Shown in pieces: positions 9,057 through 17,676 of a DNA stretch of 64,000 bases. The stretch's first letter is position 1; each line of letters begins with the position of its first letter. This stretch comes from Actinomadura pelletieri DSM 43383 (GTDB lineage Bacteria; Actinomycetota; Actinomycetes; Streptosporangiales; Streptosporangiaceae). The position numbers were made by a program, and so were the translations under genes. Below the pieces are notes generated by a model that had not been told where the DNA came from, ran no database searches, and worked only from the letters and a program-made list of their open reading frames with translations. The stretch lies in NCBI RefSeq assembly GCF_003634705.1, contig NZ_RBWU01000005.1, forward strand, positions 434,001 through 498,000. Reading direction: 5' to 3'.

Positions 9057-9228
9057 GGGAACGAGGCTATCCGGCCCACTCCCCTCCTCGAGGATGAGGA
9101 GATCCCCCGGAGGTATCAGCCTTCATTTCGGCACGCGGGTTGACCACAGCGCGGCCAGCGTTCTCTACCGTTTTACGGGTATCCCCGCTCGAAACCCCGA
9201 GCTTGCACACCGAGCTAAGGAAAACCTC

Positions 9229-11382
9229 ATGTTCGCTGGACTTGCGCGCTTCGTCGTGAGACATCCATGGTGGACGATCGCGGCGTGGCTGGCGGCCGCG
9301 GTCCTCATCATCGCCTTGTCACCCAAGCTCGCCACCGAATCCGACCAGGGCGAGTTCCTGCCGTCCAAGTACGAGTCCGTCCAGGCCGCCAAGGTGGCCG
9401 AGGACGCGTTCCCGGACCAGGCCGACATGTCGGCGCTGATCGTGGTGCAACGTTCCGACGGCGGGAAGATCACTCCCGCGGACAGCACCAAGATCGCCGC
9501 GGCGGCCCAGAACCTGGCCGCCAAGAAGTACCCGACGGTGCACGGTTTCGAGACCGGTCCCCAGGCGGTCGCCCCCAACAAGTCCATCCAGTTGATCAGC
9601 GTGCCGATGGAGATGGCGTCGGGTGACGCCGCCAAGGACCAGAGTCAGGCGATCAAGGACATCCGCACGCAGTTGCCCAAGGAGCTGGGCAGCGGACTTG
9701 AGGCCAAGGTCGGCGGTGAGCCGGCCGCGTGGGTCGACAACGAGGACTCCTTCACCCAGTCCTTCCTGCTCATCACCATCGCCACCTTCGCGTTGATCAT
9801 CGGACTGATCCTGCTGATCTTCCGGGCGCCACTGGCGGCGATTCTGCCGATCATTGTGATCATCGCCACCGAACAGGTGTCGATGGGCCTGATCGGGGCC
9901 GCGTCCAAGGTGCTGGACTTCAGCGGTGACGACAGCCTCCAGATCATCCTGACCATCGTCCTGTTCGGTGTCGGCGCCGACTACTACCTGTTCCTGCTGT
10001 TCCGCTACCGGGAACGCCTCCGCGCCGGCGAGGACCGCAAGACCGCGCTGGTCTCGGCGGTGGAGCGGGTCGGCGAGGTCATCACCTCCGCGGCGGCGGC
10101 GATCGCGGCCACGTTCCTGGTGCTGATGCTGGCGTCCTTCGGGATCTTCGCGGCCTGGGGTCCGTCGCTCGCCATCGGCGTCATCGTGATGGGCATCACC
10201 TCGCTGACGCTGTTCCCCGCGATCCTGTCGCTGGTCGGCACCGCGGTGTTCTGGCCGTCCAAGTCCTGGAAGAAGCAGCCGAAGGCCGCCACCGCAGCCC
10301 GGCTCGGCCGGATGGTCGGCAAGCGTCCGGCCGTCGTCGCGCTGGTCGCCGGCGGCCTGCTGATCGCGCTGGCGACCGGTGCGGTCGGGTTCAAGTCCGA
10401 CTACGACTTCCAGTCCAGCTTCCCGCAGGACACCGAGTCGGCGCAGGCCAACAAGGACCTCCAGCGGGGCTTCCCCGCCGGCCAGAACACCCCGGTCGAG
10501 GTCATGGTCCGCTCCACCGACGGCCAGCCGCTGACGAAGGCCGAACTGGACGCCTTCGGCCAGAAGGCCAAGTCCCTGCCCGGTGTCGGCGGCGTCCAGC
10601 CCGCCGTGCTCGGCCAGAACCCGAAGATCGGCCAGGTCAACCTGGTCCTGAACGGCAACCCGGTCGACAACAAGGCGATCACCCTGGTCAAGGAGGACCT
10701 CGGTCCGGCCGTCCATGACATCGCGCCCGAGGGCACCGAGGTGTTCGTCGGCGGTGAGACCGCCATCTACAGCGACATCAACAAGGTGGTCAACCGCGAC
10801 CTGTCGGTCATCCTGCCGGTCGCCGGAGTGCTCATCGCACTGATCCTCCTGTTGCTGCTCCGCTCGGTGGTCGCCCCGCTGTACCTGGTCCCGGCGGTCC
10901 TCCTGGGCTTCGCCGCGACCCTGGGCTCCGCGGTGTACGTCTTCCAGGGCCTGCTGGGCGAGCCCGGTGAGATCTTCCACCTGCCGATCATGCTGTACCT
11001 GTTCGTGCTGGCCATCGGGACCGACTACAACATCCTGATGACCGCACGGCTCCGCGAGGAGGCCAAGGAGGGCCACGAGCCGCGCAAGGCCGCCGCCCTG
11101 GCGGTCGAGCACGGCGGTCCGACGGTCGCCGCGGCCGGTCTGATCCTCGCCGGGACCTTCTCGGTCATGCTGCTGGCCAAGGTGTCGATGCTCCAGCAGA
11201 TGGGCTTCTCCATCGCCCTGGGCATCGCCCTCTCGGCCTTCGTGATGGCGCTGTTCCTGGTCCCCGGCCTCACGGCCATGCTGGGCCACCGGGCCTGGTG
11301 GCCGGGACACGGCGACCAGCCGAAGAAGCAGCTCAGGCCGTCCGACACCCGAGAGGACTACATCCCGACCGGGCGCCGCTGA
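9229..11382 (+). CDS. MMPL/RND-family transporter
   Basis: A 717-residue membrane protein with the duplicated MMPL layout: one N-terminal helix (WWTIAAWLAAAVLIIAL), a large outside loop, five or six helices, then the same again. The two halves carry the matching transmembrane motifs GADYYLFLLFRYRE and GTDYNILMTARLREE, whose Asp-Tyr pair is the proton-relay signature of MmpL proteins. Such transporters export lipids, antibiotics or siderophores. I chose ATG 9229, with AAGGA 8 bases upstream; the frame is open further upstream without a comparable site. A strong terminator follows. No regulator or lipid-synthesis gene is adjacent, so the cargo is unknown. Confidence 0.88.
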   Translation: MFAGLARFVVRHPWWTIAAWLAAAVLIIALSPKLATESDQGEFLPSKYESVQAAKVAEDAFPDQADMSALIVVQRSDGGKITPADSTKIAAAAQNLAAKKYPTVHGFETGPQAVAPNKSIQLISVPMEMASGDAAKDQSQAIKDIRTQLPKELGSGLEAKVGGEPAAWVDNEDSFTQSFLLITIATFALIIGLILLIFRAPLAAILPIIVIIATEQVSMGLIGAASKVLDFSGDDSLQIILTIVLFGVGADYYLFLLFRYRERLRAGEDRKTALVSAVERVGEVITSAAAAIAATFLVLMLASFGIFAAWGPSLAIGVIVMGITSLTLFPAILSLVGTAVFWPSKSWKKQPKAATAARLGRMVGKRPAVVALVAGGLLIALATGAVGFKSDYDFQSSFPQDTESAQANKDLQRGFPAGQNTPVEVMVRSTDGQPLTKAELDAFGQKAKSLPGVGGVQPAVLGQNPKIGQVNLVLNGNPVDNKAITLVKEDLGPAVHDIAPEGTEVFVGGETAIYSDINKVVNRDLSVILPVAGVLIALILLLLLRSVVAPLYLVPAVLLGFAATLGSAVYVFQGLLGEPGEIFHLPIMLYLFVLAIGTDYNILMTARLREEAKEGHEPRKAAALAVEHGGPTVAAAGLILAGTFSVMLLAKVSMLQQMGFSIALGIALSAFVMALFLVPGLTAMLGHRAWWPGHGDQPKKQLRPSDTREDYIPTGRR

Positions 11383-11461
11383 CCCGGCACCCACAGACGT
11401 CGGGTTGCGCGGGCCGGCCCGCAACGCCGCCCACCGGCCGTCCCACGCAACCCGACATTAT

Positions 11462-11496
11462 AGAAGCGCCGAAGGTCAAAGACCTTCGGCGCTTCT
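11462..11496. terminator. Strong hairpin terminator after the MMPL gene
   Basis: A perfect 16-bp stem (agaagcgccgaaggtc and its complement) with an AAA loop at 11478-11480 is followed by a short T-rich tail. It lies 80 bp after the MMPL stop and 20 bp before the stop of the convergent unknown gene, so it probably serves both directions. Confidence 0.85.
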
Positions 11497-11516
11497 TCTT
11501 ACACCAGGCCACAGCG

Positions 11517-11936
11517 CTACGAGAAATCGACCGTTGGATCAAAGAGCGAATCCTCCGGCATACGCACGAAAGGCAGCCTGACCGCCAGGTTGAGAGTCAG
11601 ATCCTCCATCTCCTTCTGACTCGCCCGACGTAGCCCCACATAGGTCCTACGTCGCACGTCAAGGTGCATCCAGACACCCCGATTCCTCTCGGTCATCACA
11701 ACGAGCGCACACCTGACATGGGCACGATGGTCTCGCCGAGGAAGCCGCACCAGGAAAAAGCGGTCACCTTCCCGGTGACGTTCCTCCAGCCAGCCTCGGT
11801 TTCCATGATCCAGGCCGTCCCGCTCTTCGGCGGTCTCGAACAACCGCACCAGATCCTCGTAGCCGACCCGTCGGACCCCGGCCGCGGACCACCGAAGCAG
11901 ACGAGCACGCCCCAAGCCACGTCGGTCATTCATCAT
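11517..11936 (-). CDS. Hypothetical protein paired with a DUF2283 gene
   Basis: About 139 residues, basic and soluble, with no family I recognise. It begins MMNDRRGLGRARLLRWSA and ends in an acidic tail (RMPEDSLFDPTVDFS). A WMHLDVRRRTYVGLRRAS segment in the middle looks like a beta-strand/helix pair. I chose ATG 11936 (11933 is equally possible) because it overlaps the stop of the DUF2283 gene (AATGA), which implies translational coupling. The frame stays open upstream to 12038 but that part overlaps the DUF2283 gene. Local base composition is less GC-rich than the flanks, suggesting acquired DNA. Confidence 0.55.
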   Translation of the reverse strand: MMNDRRGLGRARLLRWSAAGVRRVGYEDLVRLFETAEERDGLDHGNRGWLEERHREGDRFFLVRLPRRDHRAHVRCALVVMTERNRGVWMHLDVRRRTYVGLRRASQKEMEDLTLNLAVRLPFVRMPEDSLFDPTVDFS

Positions 11937-12081
11937 CGCCGTCAAGCCGCTCCGCCGCATCAAGCACCCGCCGAGGCAGCTTACTCCTGGCCTCTGAAAC
12001 TTCCATGCCAATGAGACGTCCGTCCTCATCGAAATCAAAATTGATCATTCCATCGACCTTGATCGGATCACAAGCATACAT
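11926..12081 (-). CDS. DUF2283-family small protein, possibly N-terminally eroded
   Basis: A 51-residue reading frame from ATG 12081. The segment CDPIKVDGMINFDFDEDGRL and the following IGMEVSEARSKLP match the conserved core of DUF2283 proteins, small actinobacterial proteins of unknown function. Full-length members start with a Y-D-P-x-A strand. The same frame stays open upstream and contains a Y-D-P-A-A sequence near 12190, but no usable start codon and little similarity in between. The gene is therefore either short or has lost its proper start. It overlaps the next gene's start codon. No ribosome-binding site is obvious. Confidence 0.6.
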   Translation of the reverse strand: MYACDPIKVDGMINFDFDEDGRLIGMEVSEARSKLPRRVLDAAERLDGDDE

Positions 12082-12206
12082 ATGCGCAACCCGAACCTTG
12101 TGAAGTCCCGCATTCTTGCGAAAACAGACGCAGGTCGATGCACGGACGGGCGCGCCCAGTGTACTAGGAGTAGTGTGCGCCGCCGGATCATAAAAGTCTT
12201 CCGTGA

Positions 12207-13586
12207 TCAGTGGTTCGGAGAGGCGAGGAAGGCCAGGAGGTCTTGGCGGGTTACCAGGCCCTTGGGTTTACCGTCCACGAGGACCACGGCGGCGCCAGCC
12301 TTTTCCAGGACGTCCACGGCCTTGCTGACCGGTTCACCGGAACCGATGGTCGGAAGGGGCGCCGACATGTGTTTTTCGACCGGCTCGGAAAGTCTGGCGT
12401 GTTCCTTGACGAGAATATCTAGCAGGTCGCTTTCCACCACGGACCCGACGACCTCCGCGGCCATGACCGGCGGTTCTTCCTTCATGACGGGGAGCTGGGA
12501 CACCTCGTACTCCCGCATGATGGAGATGGCGGTCTGCACGCTTTCATGCGGATGGACATGGACGAACTCCGGCAGCGTCCGCCCTTTCCGGGTGAGGACC
12601 TCGCCGACCCTGGCCTCTTCCGTGCTGGGAATGAGGAAGCCGTAGTCCGCCATCCATTCGTCGTTGAAGATTTTTGAGAGGTAGCCGCGGCCGCCGTCTG
12701 GGAGAAGGACCACGATCACGGCGTCCGGACCGGCCTCGGCGGCGACGCGCAGGGCGGCGACGACCGCCATCCCGCACGAGCCGCCGACCAGCAGCGCCTC
12801 CTCGCGGGCCAGCCGACGGGTCATGTTGAAGGAGTCCTTGTCGGACACCGCGATGACCTCGTCGCAGATGTCCCGGTCGTAGGTCTCCGGCCAGATGTCC
12901 TCGCCCACGCCCTCCGTGAGGTAGGGACGGCCGCTGCCGCCGGAGTAGACCGACCCCTCCGGGTCCGCGCCGATGATCTTCACTCGGCCATCGGAGATCT
13001 CTTTGAGGTAGCGGCCCGCGCCGGAGATCGTCCCGCCGGTGCCGATGCCCGCGACGAAGTGGGTGACGCGTCCCTCCGTCTGCTCCCAGATCTCCGGGCC
13101 CGTCGTCTCGTAGTGCGACACGGGGTTCTGCGGGTTCGTGTACTGGTTCGGTTTCCACGCGCCGGGGATCTCGGCGGCCAGCCTGTCCGAAACCGAGTAG
13201 TAGGAGTCGGGATGCTCGGGCGACACCGCCGTCGGGCACACCACGACCTCCGCGCCGTACGCGCGCAGCACGTCGATCTTGTCCTTGGCGACCTTGTCGG
13301 GGCAGACGAAGACGCACCGGTAGCCCCGGTCCTGCGCCACGATGGCGAGCCCGACCCCGGTGTTCCCGGACGTCGGCTCGACGATCGTCCCGCCCGGCCG
13401 CAGTTCGCCGGACCGCTCCGCCGCCTCGATCATGCGGAGCGCGATCCGGTCCTTCACCGAGCCGCCCGGGTTGAGGTACTCCACCTTGGCGAGCACCTGC
13501 GCCCCCTGGCGGCCGCCGGTGACCTTGCGCAGCCGGACGAGCGGGGTGTTGCCCATCAGCTCGACGAGCGAGTCATGTACCTGCAC
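12207..13586 (-). CDS. cbs: Cystathionine beta-synthase with C-terminal CBS domain pair
   Basis: A 459-residue enzyme that condenses serine and homocysteine to cystathionine. The catalytic domain shows MGNTPLVRL, the PLP-lysine motif GGSVKDR (K45) and the cofactor loop TSGNTGVG. The last ~120 residues form two CBS modules (around SVQTAISIMREYEVSQLPV and EPVSKAVDVLEKAGAAVVL), the usual regulatory tail. The start is GTG 13586 with AAGGA 7 bases upstream; the frame is open far upstream but that part does not look like protein. The ~460-residue length is normal for actinobacterial CBS. With metB it gives both enzymes linking homocysteine and cysteine. Confidence 0.92.
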   Translation of the reverse strand: MQVHDSLVELMGNTPLVRLRKVTGGRQGAQVLAKVEYLNPGGSVKDRIALRMIEAAERSGELRPGGTIVEPTSGNTGVGLAIVAQDRGYRCVFVCPDKVAKDKIDVLRAYGAEVVVCPTAVSPEHPDSYYSVSDRLAAEIPGAWKPNQYTNPQNPVSHYETTGPEIWEQTEGRVTHFVAGIGTGGTISGAGRYLKEISDGRVKIIGADPEGSVYSGGSGRPYLTEGVGEDIWPETYDRDICDEVIAVSDKDSFNMTRRLAREEALLVGGSCGMAVVAALRVAAEAGPDAVIVVLLPDGGRGYLSKIFNDEWMADYGFLIPSTEEARVGEVLTRKGRTLPEFVHVHPHESVQTAISIMREYEVSQLPVMKEEPPVMAAEVVGSVVESDLLDILVKEHARLSEPVEKHMSAPLPTIGSGEPVSKAVDVLEKAGAAVVLVDGKPKGLVTRQDLLAFLASPNH

Positions 13587-13791
13587 CGCGACATCCTTGT
13601 CGTTCCTGTGTGCTGCTCCGGGCGTTGCGGCCCTGCTCAGCGGGTCCGGAAGGATTCCCCTTCTCGACGGTAGCCGAGACGGCCGCCCGCGAGCAGCGGC
13701 GGGCCGGAGGGAACGGGCTCTCGATACCTGCGGACGTTTCGAATTCGTCCGGCGTGTGTCACATGAGGGGCTTCGGCGGTGCTCTACAGGT

Positions 13792-14412
13792 ATGGACGTC
13801 GTAGGGCATGGTGGGAGCGCACCGGCCGCCGCGCTGCCCTCGGCCCCGTCCGGTGCGGGGCGCGGTGCGGTGACCGAGCGGAAGGGCGGCGGGACGGTGG
13901 CGAGGCGTGCGGCGGGGGTCGTCCGGCCCGACCTCGAGGAGGTCTTCCGTGCCGCGTATCCGCGGGTCGTCGCCGTCGCCGCCCGGGTGCTCGGGTCCCG
14001 TGACGAGGCCGAGGACGTGGCGCAGGAGGTGTTCCTCGCGTTCGCGCGTTCCTCGGTGCCGGCCGGTGAGGCGGCCGGATGGCTGTCGGTCGCCGCGGCG
14101 CACACCGCGCTGAACCATCTGCGCTCCGGCCGCCGCCGCGCCTCCCGCGAGGAGGCCGCGGAGGGCGCCGTCGAAGTCTGCCCGGACATCGCCGACACGG
14201 TGGTGACCCGGGACGAGCGGCGCCGCGTGCGGGCGGCGCTGGCGCGGCTGCCGCGCCGGCAGGCGGTCGCCCTCGTGCTGCGGCACAGCGGCCTCAGCTA
14301 CGCGGAGGTCGCCGCCGCCCTCGACCTTTCCCCAGGCAGCGTGGGCACCGTGGTGCGGCGCGCCGAGTCCGCTCTTGGCAAGGAGTTGAACCGTCATGCG
14401 TCATCCGAGTGA
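13792..14412 (+). CDS. ECF RNA polymerase sigma factor
   Basis: About 206 residues. Sigma region 2 is seen in DLEEVFRAAYPRVVAVAARV plus SRDEAEDVAQEVFLAFA. Region 4 is LPRRQAVALVLRHSGLSYAE followed by VAAALDLSPGSVGTVVRRAE, a good helix-turn-helix. The start is uncertain: ATG 13792 gives an extra ~35 low-complexity residues, while GTG 13870 or GTG 13897 would begin just before the sigma domain. Its 3' end overlaps the anti-sigma gene by 17 bp, and the next two genes also overlap, so all four are one operon. It probably directs its own operon in response to an envelope signal. Confidence 0.85.
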   Translation: MDVVGHGGSAPAAALPSAPSGAGRGAVTERKGGGTVARRAAGVVRPDLEEVFRAAYPRVVAVAARVLGSRDEAEDVAQEVFLAFARSSVPAGEAAGWLSVAAAHTALNHLRSGRRRASREEAAEGAVEVCPDIADTVVTRDERRRVRAALARLPRRQAVALVLRHSGLSYAEVAAALDLSPGSVGTVVRRAESALGKELNRHASSE

Positions 14413-15481
14413 CGGGACGTTGCGCCGGCTCGTCGACGAGCCGGCGGGTGTCGCCGGCGCCGACCGCGAGCACGTCGCCGGCTGCGCGGTGTGCCTGTCC
14501 GGGCTGGCGGCCGCCCAGGACGACGCGGCGGCGGCCGGTGCGGCGCTGGACGCGTTGGAGGCCGGGCCCCCGGTGGACGTGGACGAGGGCTGGGAACGCC
14601 TGGCCGCCGCGGTCGCCACGGAAGGGTCACGGCCCACGACCAGGGCCGGCGGAGGCGGGTGGCGGACGAAGCTGCGCAACCCCGTGGTGGCGATCTTCGG
14701 GGTGGCCGCGATCCTGAGCGGGGCCGGCGTGGCGGCGGCCGCGGACTGGCTACGGGTCTTCCGCACCGAGCAGGTCGCCCCGATCACCGCCCCCCGGGCC
14801 GACCTGGTCCGGATGCCCGAGTTGTCGGCCTTTGGCGACCTGAGGGTGACCGCGGAAGCCGATCTGCGTCCGGCGCCGGGCGCGGACGCCGCGCGGCAGG
14901 CCACGGGGCTTCCCGTCCCGCGGGTCGACAGGTTGCCCCGGGGCGTGACGGGAGAGCCGTCCTACCGGGTCGGCGGGCAGGTCGGCGCGCTCTTCACGTT
15001 CTCGGTCGAGAAGACCGCGCGGACCGTCCGGGCCGCGGGCGGGACGCCGCCGCCACCGCCTCCCGGCCTGGACGGCAGCAGGTTCCGGTTCCGCGCCGGC
15101 CCGGGGGTCGTCGCCGTCTGGTCGCGGGGCCGCGCCATGCCCGCGCTGATCGTGGCCCGCGCGGTCGCGCCCACCGTGTACTCCTCGGGCGTCCCGTTCG
15201 CGACGGCCCGCGACTACCTGCTGTCACTGCCCACGCTCCCCGAGAACGTCAGGTCGCAACTGCGCACCTTCACCGGGGGCGGGACGACGCTGCCGCTGTT
15301 CGTGTCGACGGAGAAGACGAAGACGTCCACCGCCGAGGTCGGCGGGCGGCCCGCCACGGTGCTCAGGACACGGGACGGCACGGCGGCGGGGGTGGTCTGG
15401 GTGGACGACGGCGTCGTCACCGGCGTGGCGGGCTCGCTCAGCGCGGACGAGGTGCTGTCGGTGGCGAGGGGGTTGCGATGA
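14396..15481 (+). CDS. Membrane anti-sigma factor with zinc-binding (ZAS) motif
   Basis: A 361-residue protein. The N-terminus carries H-x3-C-x2-C (EHVAGCAVC, residues 26-34), the zinc anti-sigma motif. A ~100-residue cytoplasmic linker leads to one membrane helix (VVAIFGVAAILSGAGVAAAA). The outside C-terminal part (~240 residues) resembles the DUF4367/LolA-like sensor fold and contains a poly-Pro run. It overlaps the sigma gene at its start and the ABC ATPase start codon at its end (ATGA). It should hold the sigma factor at the membrane until an outside signal arrives. The signal is unknown. Confidence 0.82.
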   Translation: MRHPSDGTLRRLVDEPAGVAGADREHVAGCAVCLSGLAAAQDDAAAAGAALDALEAGPPVDVDEGWERLAAAVATEGSRPTTRAGGGGWRTKLRNPVVAIFGVAAILSGAGVAAAADWLRVFRTEQVAPITAPRADLVRMPELSAFGDLRVTAEADLRPAPGADAARQATGLPVPRVDRLPRGVTGEPSYRVGGQVGALFTFSVEKTARTVRAAGGTPPPPPPGLDGSRFRFRAGPGVVAVWSRGRAMPALIVARAVAPTVYSSGVPFATARDYLLSLPTLPENVRSQLRTFTGGGTTLPLFVSTEKTKTSTAEVGGRPATVLRTRDGTAAGVVWVDDGVVTGVAGSLSADEVLSVARGLR

Positions 15482-16458
15482 CCCGCGACACCGAGGCGGC
15501 GGAGCGGCTGCTCGCCGAACTGCCCCCGGCACCGGCGGTGTGGTGCTCGGGGCTGCGCAAGCGGTACCGGCGGCGGGTCGCGGTCGACGACGTGTCCTTC
15601 GGCGTCGGCAGCGGTGAGATCGTCGGCCTGCTCGGGCCGAACGGGGCCGGAAAGACCACCGTCATCAAGATCCTGCTCGGCCTGGTCCGCCCGGACGCGG
15701 GGGACGTGCTGCTGCTCGGACGGCCGGCACGGGACCCGCGCGCCCGGGCCCGTGTCGGCTACCTGCCGGAACTGTTCCGGTATCAGCCGTGGCTCACCGC
15801 GGCCGAGGTGCTCGATCTGCACGTCCGGCTCGCGGGAGTCACGGTGCCGGTCGCGGAACGGCGCGAGTGTCTGGACATGGTCGGGCTCGCCGACCGGGCC
15901 GGCGACCGGGTGGGCGGCTTCTCCAAGGGCATGCAGCAGCGACTCGGGCTGGCCGTCGCGCTGGTGGCGCGCCCGGAACTCGTCGTCCTGGACGAGCCCA
16001 CCAGCGCCCTGGACCCGATCGGCCGGGCCGACGTGCGGGACCTGCTGCTGTCCCTGCGGTCCCGGCGGGTCGCCGTCCTGCTGAACTCGCATCTGATCGG
16101 CGAGGTGGAGCGGGTCTGCGACCGGGTCGTCATCCTGGACGGGGGCCGGGTCGCCGCGTCCGGCACCCTGGCCGAGCTGCTCGGCCGGCGCGAGCTGCGG
16201 CTCCGGCTGGACGGGGTGGGCGCGGAGGCGGAGGCACGGCTCGCCGCCGCCGGCCGTCTCACCCGCAAAGGCGACGAGTACGTCGTCGAACCGCCCGCCG
16301 ACCAGGACGCCGGGCCGGACGACGGGGCCGTCCCGGACCTGGTGGCCGACCTGGTCGTCCTGGGTGTGCGGGTGCACGCCGTCGAGCCCGGACGGATCAG
16401 CCTCGAACGGCGCCTCCTGGACATCCTGCGCGCCGGTTCCGGAGAGGACCGCCGATGA
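15478..16458 (+). CDS. ABC transporter ATP-binding protein
   Basis: A 326-residue ATPase with Walker A GPNGAGKTT, signature FSKGMQQRL (a variant of LSGGQ), Walker B LVVLDEPTSALDP and the H-loop NSHLIGEVE. This is the CcmA/drug-exporter type. A ~90-residue C-terminal extension follows the core, common in DrrA-like subunits. It overlaps the anti-sigma stop (ATGA) and is overlapped by the permease start (ATGA), so the pair is translated as a unit under control of the sigma/anti-sigma genes. The likely role is removing or moving an envelope compound, perhaps an antibiotic. Confidence 0.9.
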   Translation: MTRDTEAAERLLAELPPAPAVWCSGLRKRYRRRVAVDDVSFGVGSGEIVGLLGPNGAGKTTVIKILLGLVRPDAGDVLLLGRPARDPRARARVGYLPELFRYQPWLTAAEVLDLHVRLAGVTVPVAERRECLDMVGLADRAGDRVGGFSKGMQQRLGLAVALVARPELVVLDEPTSALDPIGRADVRDLLLSLRSRRVAVLLNSHLIGEVERVCDRVVILDGGRVAASGTLAELLGRRELRLRLDGVGAEAEARLAAAGRLTRKGDEYVVEPPADQDAGPDDGAVPDLVADLVVLGVRVHAVEPGRISLERRLLDILRAGSGEDRR

Positions 16459-17318
16459 CCGCCCACACCGCCCGTACCGCCCGCACCGTGCTCACCGTCG
16501 CCGCCCTCACCCTGCGGGAGGCCGGTCGCCGGCGGGTGCTGCGCGCGCTCGCGGTGATGACGCTGATCCTGCTCGGACTCAGCGCCTGGGGGTTCTCCCG
16601 GCTGGACGCGAACTTCGGCACGCTCACCAGCGGTGAGGCGAGGCTCGCGGCATCGCAGGTGCTCAACCTGGTGATGTTCGGGCTGAGTCTGATCGCCGCC
16701 CTCGGCACCGCCTTCCTCGCCGGGCCCACCCTGGCCGGGGAGATCGAGTCCGGAACGGCGTTGACGATGCTGGCGCGACCGGTCCACCGGTCGGCGGTGC
16801 TGCTCGGCAAGTGGCTGGGCCTGGTGGCGTTCGGCGGCGGCTACATCGCGCTGACCGGGCTCACCCAGCTCCTCATCGTGTGGATCACCACGGGGTACTG
16901 GCCGCCGCAGCCGGTGACCGGCCTCGCGCTGCTCGCCGCGCAGACGGCCGTCCTGCTCACGCTCGCGCTGATGCTGTCCACCGTCGTCTCGCCGATGGCG
17001 TCGGGCATCGTCGCGGTCGGTCTGTTCGGCGCCACCTGGATCGCGGGGGTCGTCGGCGGGGTCGGGCACGCCCTCGGCAACAAGGGCATGGAGCAGGTCG
17101 GGACGGTGTCGCTGGTCCTGCTGCCGACGGACGGTCTCTGGCGCGGGGCCATGCGCGGTTTCCAGGACCCGGCCGTGCTGGCGCAGTTCCCGGCGTTCGA
17201 CGACTTCCCGTTCCTGAGCCGGACCCCGCTCACCGCCGCCTACCTCGGCTGGACCTGTGTCTGGGCCGTCCTCGTCCTCGGGCTCGCGGCGATCTCCTTC
17301 CGCCGCCGCGATCTGTGA
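16455..17318 (+). CDS. ABC transporter permease (ABC-2 type)
   Basis: A 287-residue integral membrane protein with about six helices, for example LAVMTLILLGLSAWGF, VLNLVMFGLSLIAALGTAFL and LGWTCVWAVLVLGLAAISF. The motif AGPTLAGEIESGTALTMLAR resembles the NosY/ABC-2 permease element preceding the second helix, with the E-x-x-x-G-T pattern of the family. Starts with an ATGA overlap on the ATPase gene. It ends the four-gene operon and is followed by two terminator-like hairpins. Confidence 0.87.
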   Translation: MTAHTARTARTVLTVAALTLREAGRRRVLRALAVMTLILLGLSAWGFSRLDANFGTLTSGEARLAASQVLNLVMFGLSLIAALGTAFLAGPTLAGEIESGTALTMLARPVHRSAVLLGKWLGLVAFGGGYIALTGLTQLLIVWITTGYWPPQPVTGLALLAAQTAVLLTLALMLSTVVSPMASGIVAVGLFGATWIAGVVGGVGHALGNKGMEQVGTVSLVLLPTDGLWRGAMRGFQDPAVLAQFPAFDDFPFLSRTPLTAAYLGWTCVWAVLVLGLAAISFRRRDL

Positions 17319-17387
17319 ACCGGGCCGGGAACGGAGACCCCGGAAGGGACGCAGGGAAGGGACGCAGGGAAGGGACGGAAAGGACAA

Positions 17388-17481
17388 GGCCGGGGCTCGT
17401 CCGGTCACCTGCGACGAGCCCCGGCCAGTCATCCGACTGACTCCCCGTACGGCCGCCGCCCGCGCTTGCGGCGGCCGTACG
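17388..17481. terminator. Two consecutive hairpins after the sigma/ABC operon
   Basis: First hairpin: 13-bp stem ggccggggctcgt (17388-17400) pairing with 17414-17426. Second: 14-bp stem cgtacggccgccgc (17446-17459) pairing with 17468-17481 around an 8-base loop. Neither has a T tract, but the positions 70-165 bp after the permease stop fit termination. A repeated ggacgcaggga direct repeat lies just before them (17348-17376). Confidence 0.6.
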
Positions 17482-17598
17482 GTTCCGCCGTGCAACAGCG
17501 TCCGGGTTCCGCCGTCCCGGCCGCATGGGACGAATGTCATCACCGGCTCGGGAACTAAGCGGAACCACCTTTATCGGACGTTGCATGTAATGAAACTG

Positions 17599-17619
17599 AT
17601 ACCCGCGATATACGGGTAT
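17599..17619. promoter_or_regulatory. Inverted repeat upstream of the thiolase gene (operator candidate)
   Basis: ATACCCG (17599-17605), seven bases, then CGGGTAT (17613-17619) form a perfect 7-7-7 inverted repeat in an AT-rich stretch 58 bp before the thiolase start. A -10-like TAGATT lies at 17633-17638. The size and symmetry suit a TetR-type regulator of fatty-acid or acetoacetyl-CoA metabolism, but no such regulator gene is in the window. Confidence 0.45.
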
Positions 17620-17676
17620 GTGAGGTAGCGGTTAGATTGCTGGGTGAACCACCGAGTAACATTCGAGGAGACTCGC

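Noticed and set aside
9057..9228. SAM or other riboswitch in front of metB
   Set aside because: The leader has a short CTCCTC/GAGGAG hairpin but no conserved SAM-riboswitch core that I could recognise.
12082..12645. Plus-strand reading frame across the CBS gene end
   Set aside because: Overlaps the conserved CBS domains on the other strand and has no family resemblance.
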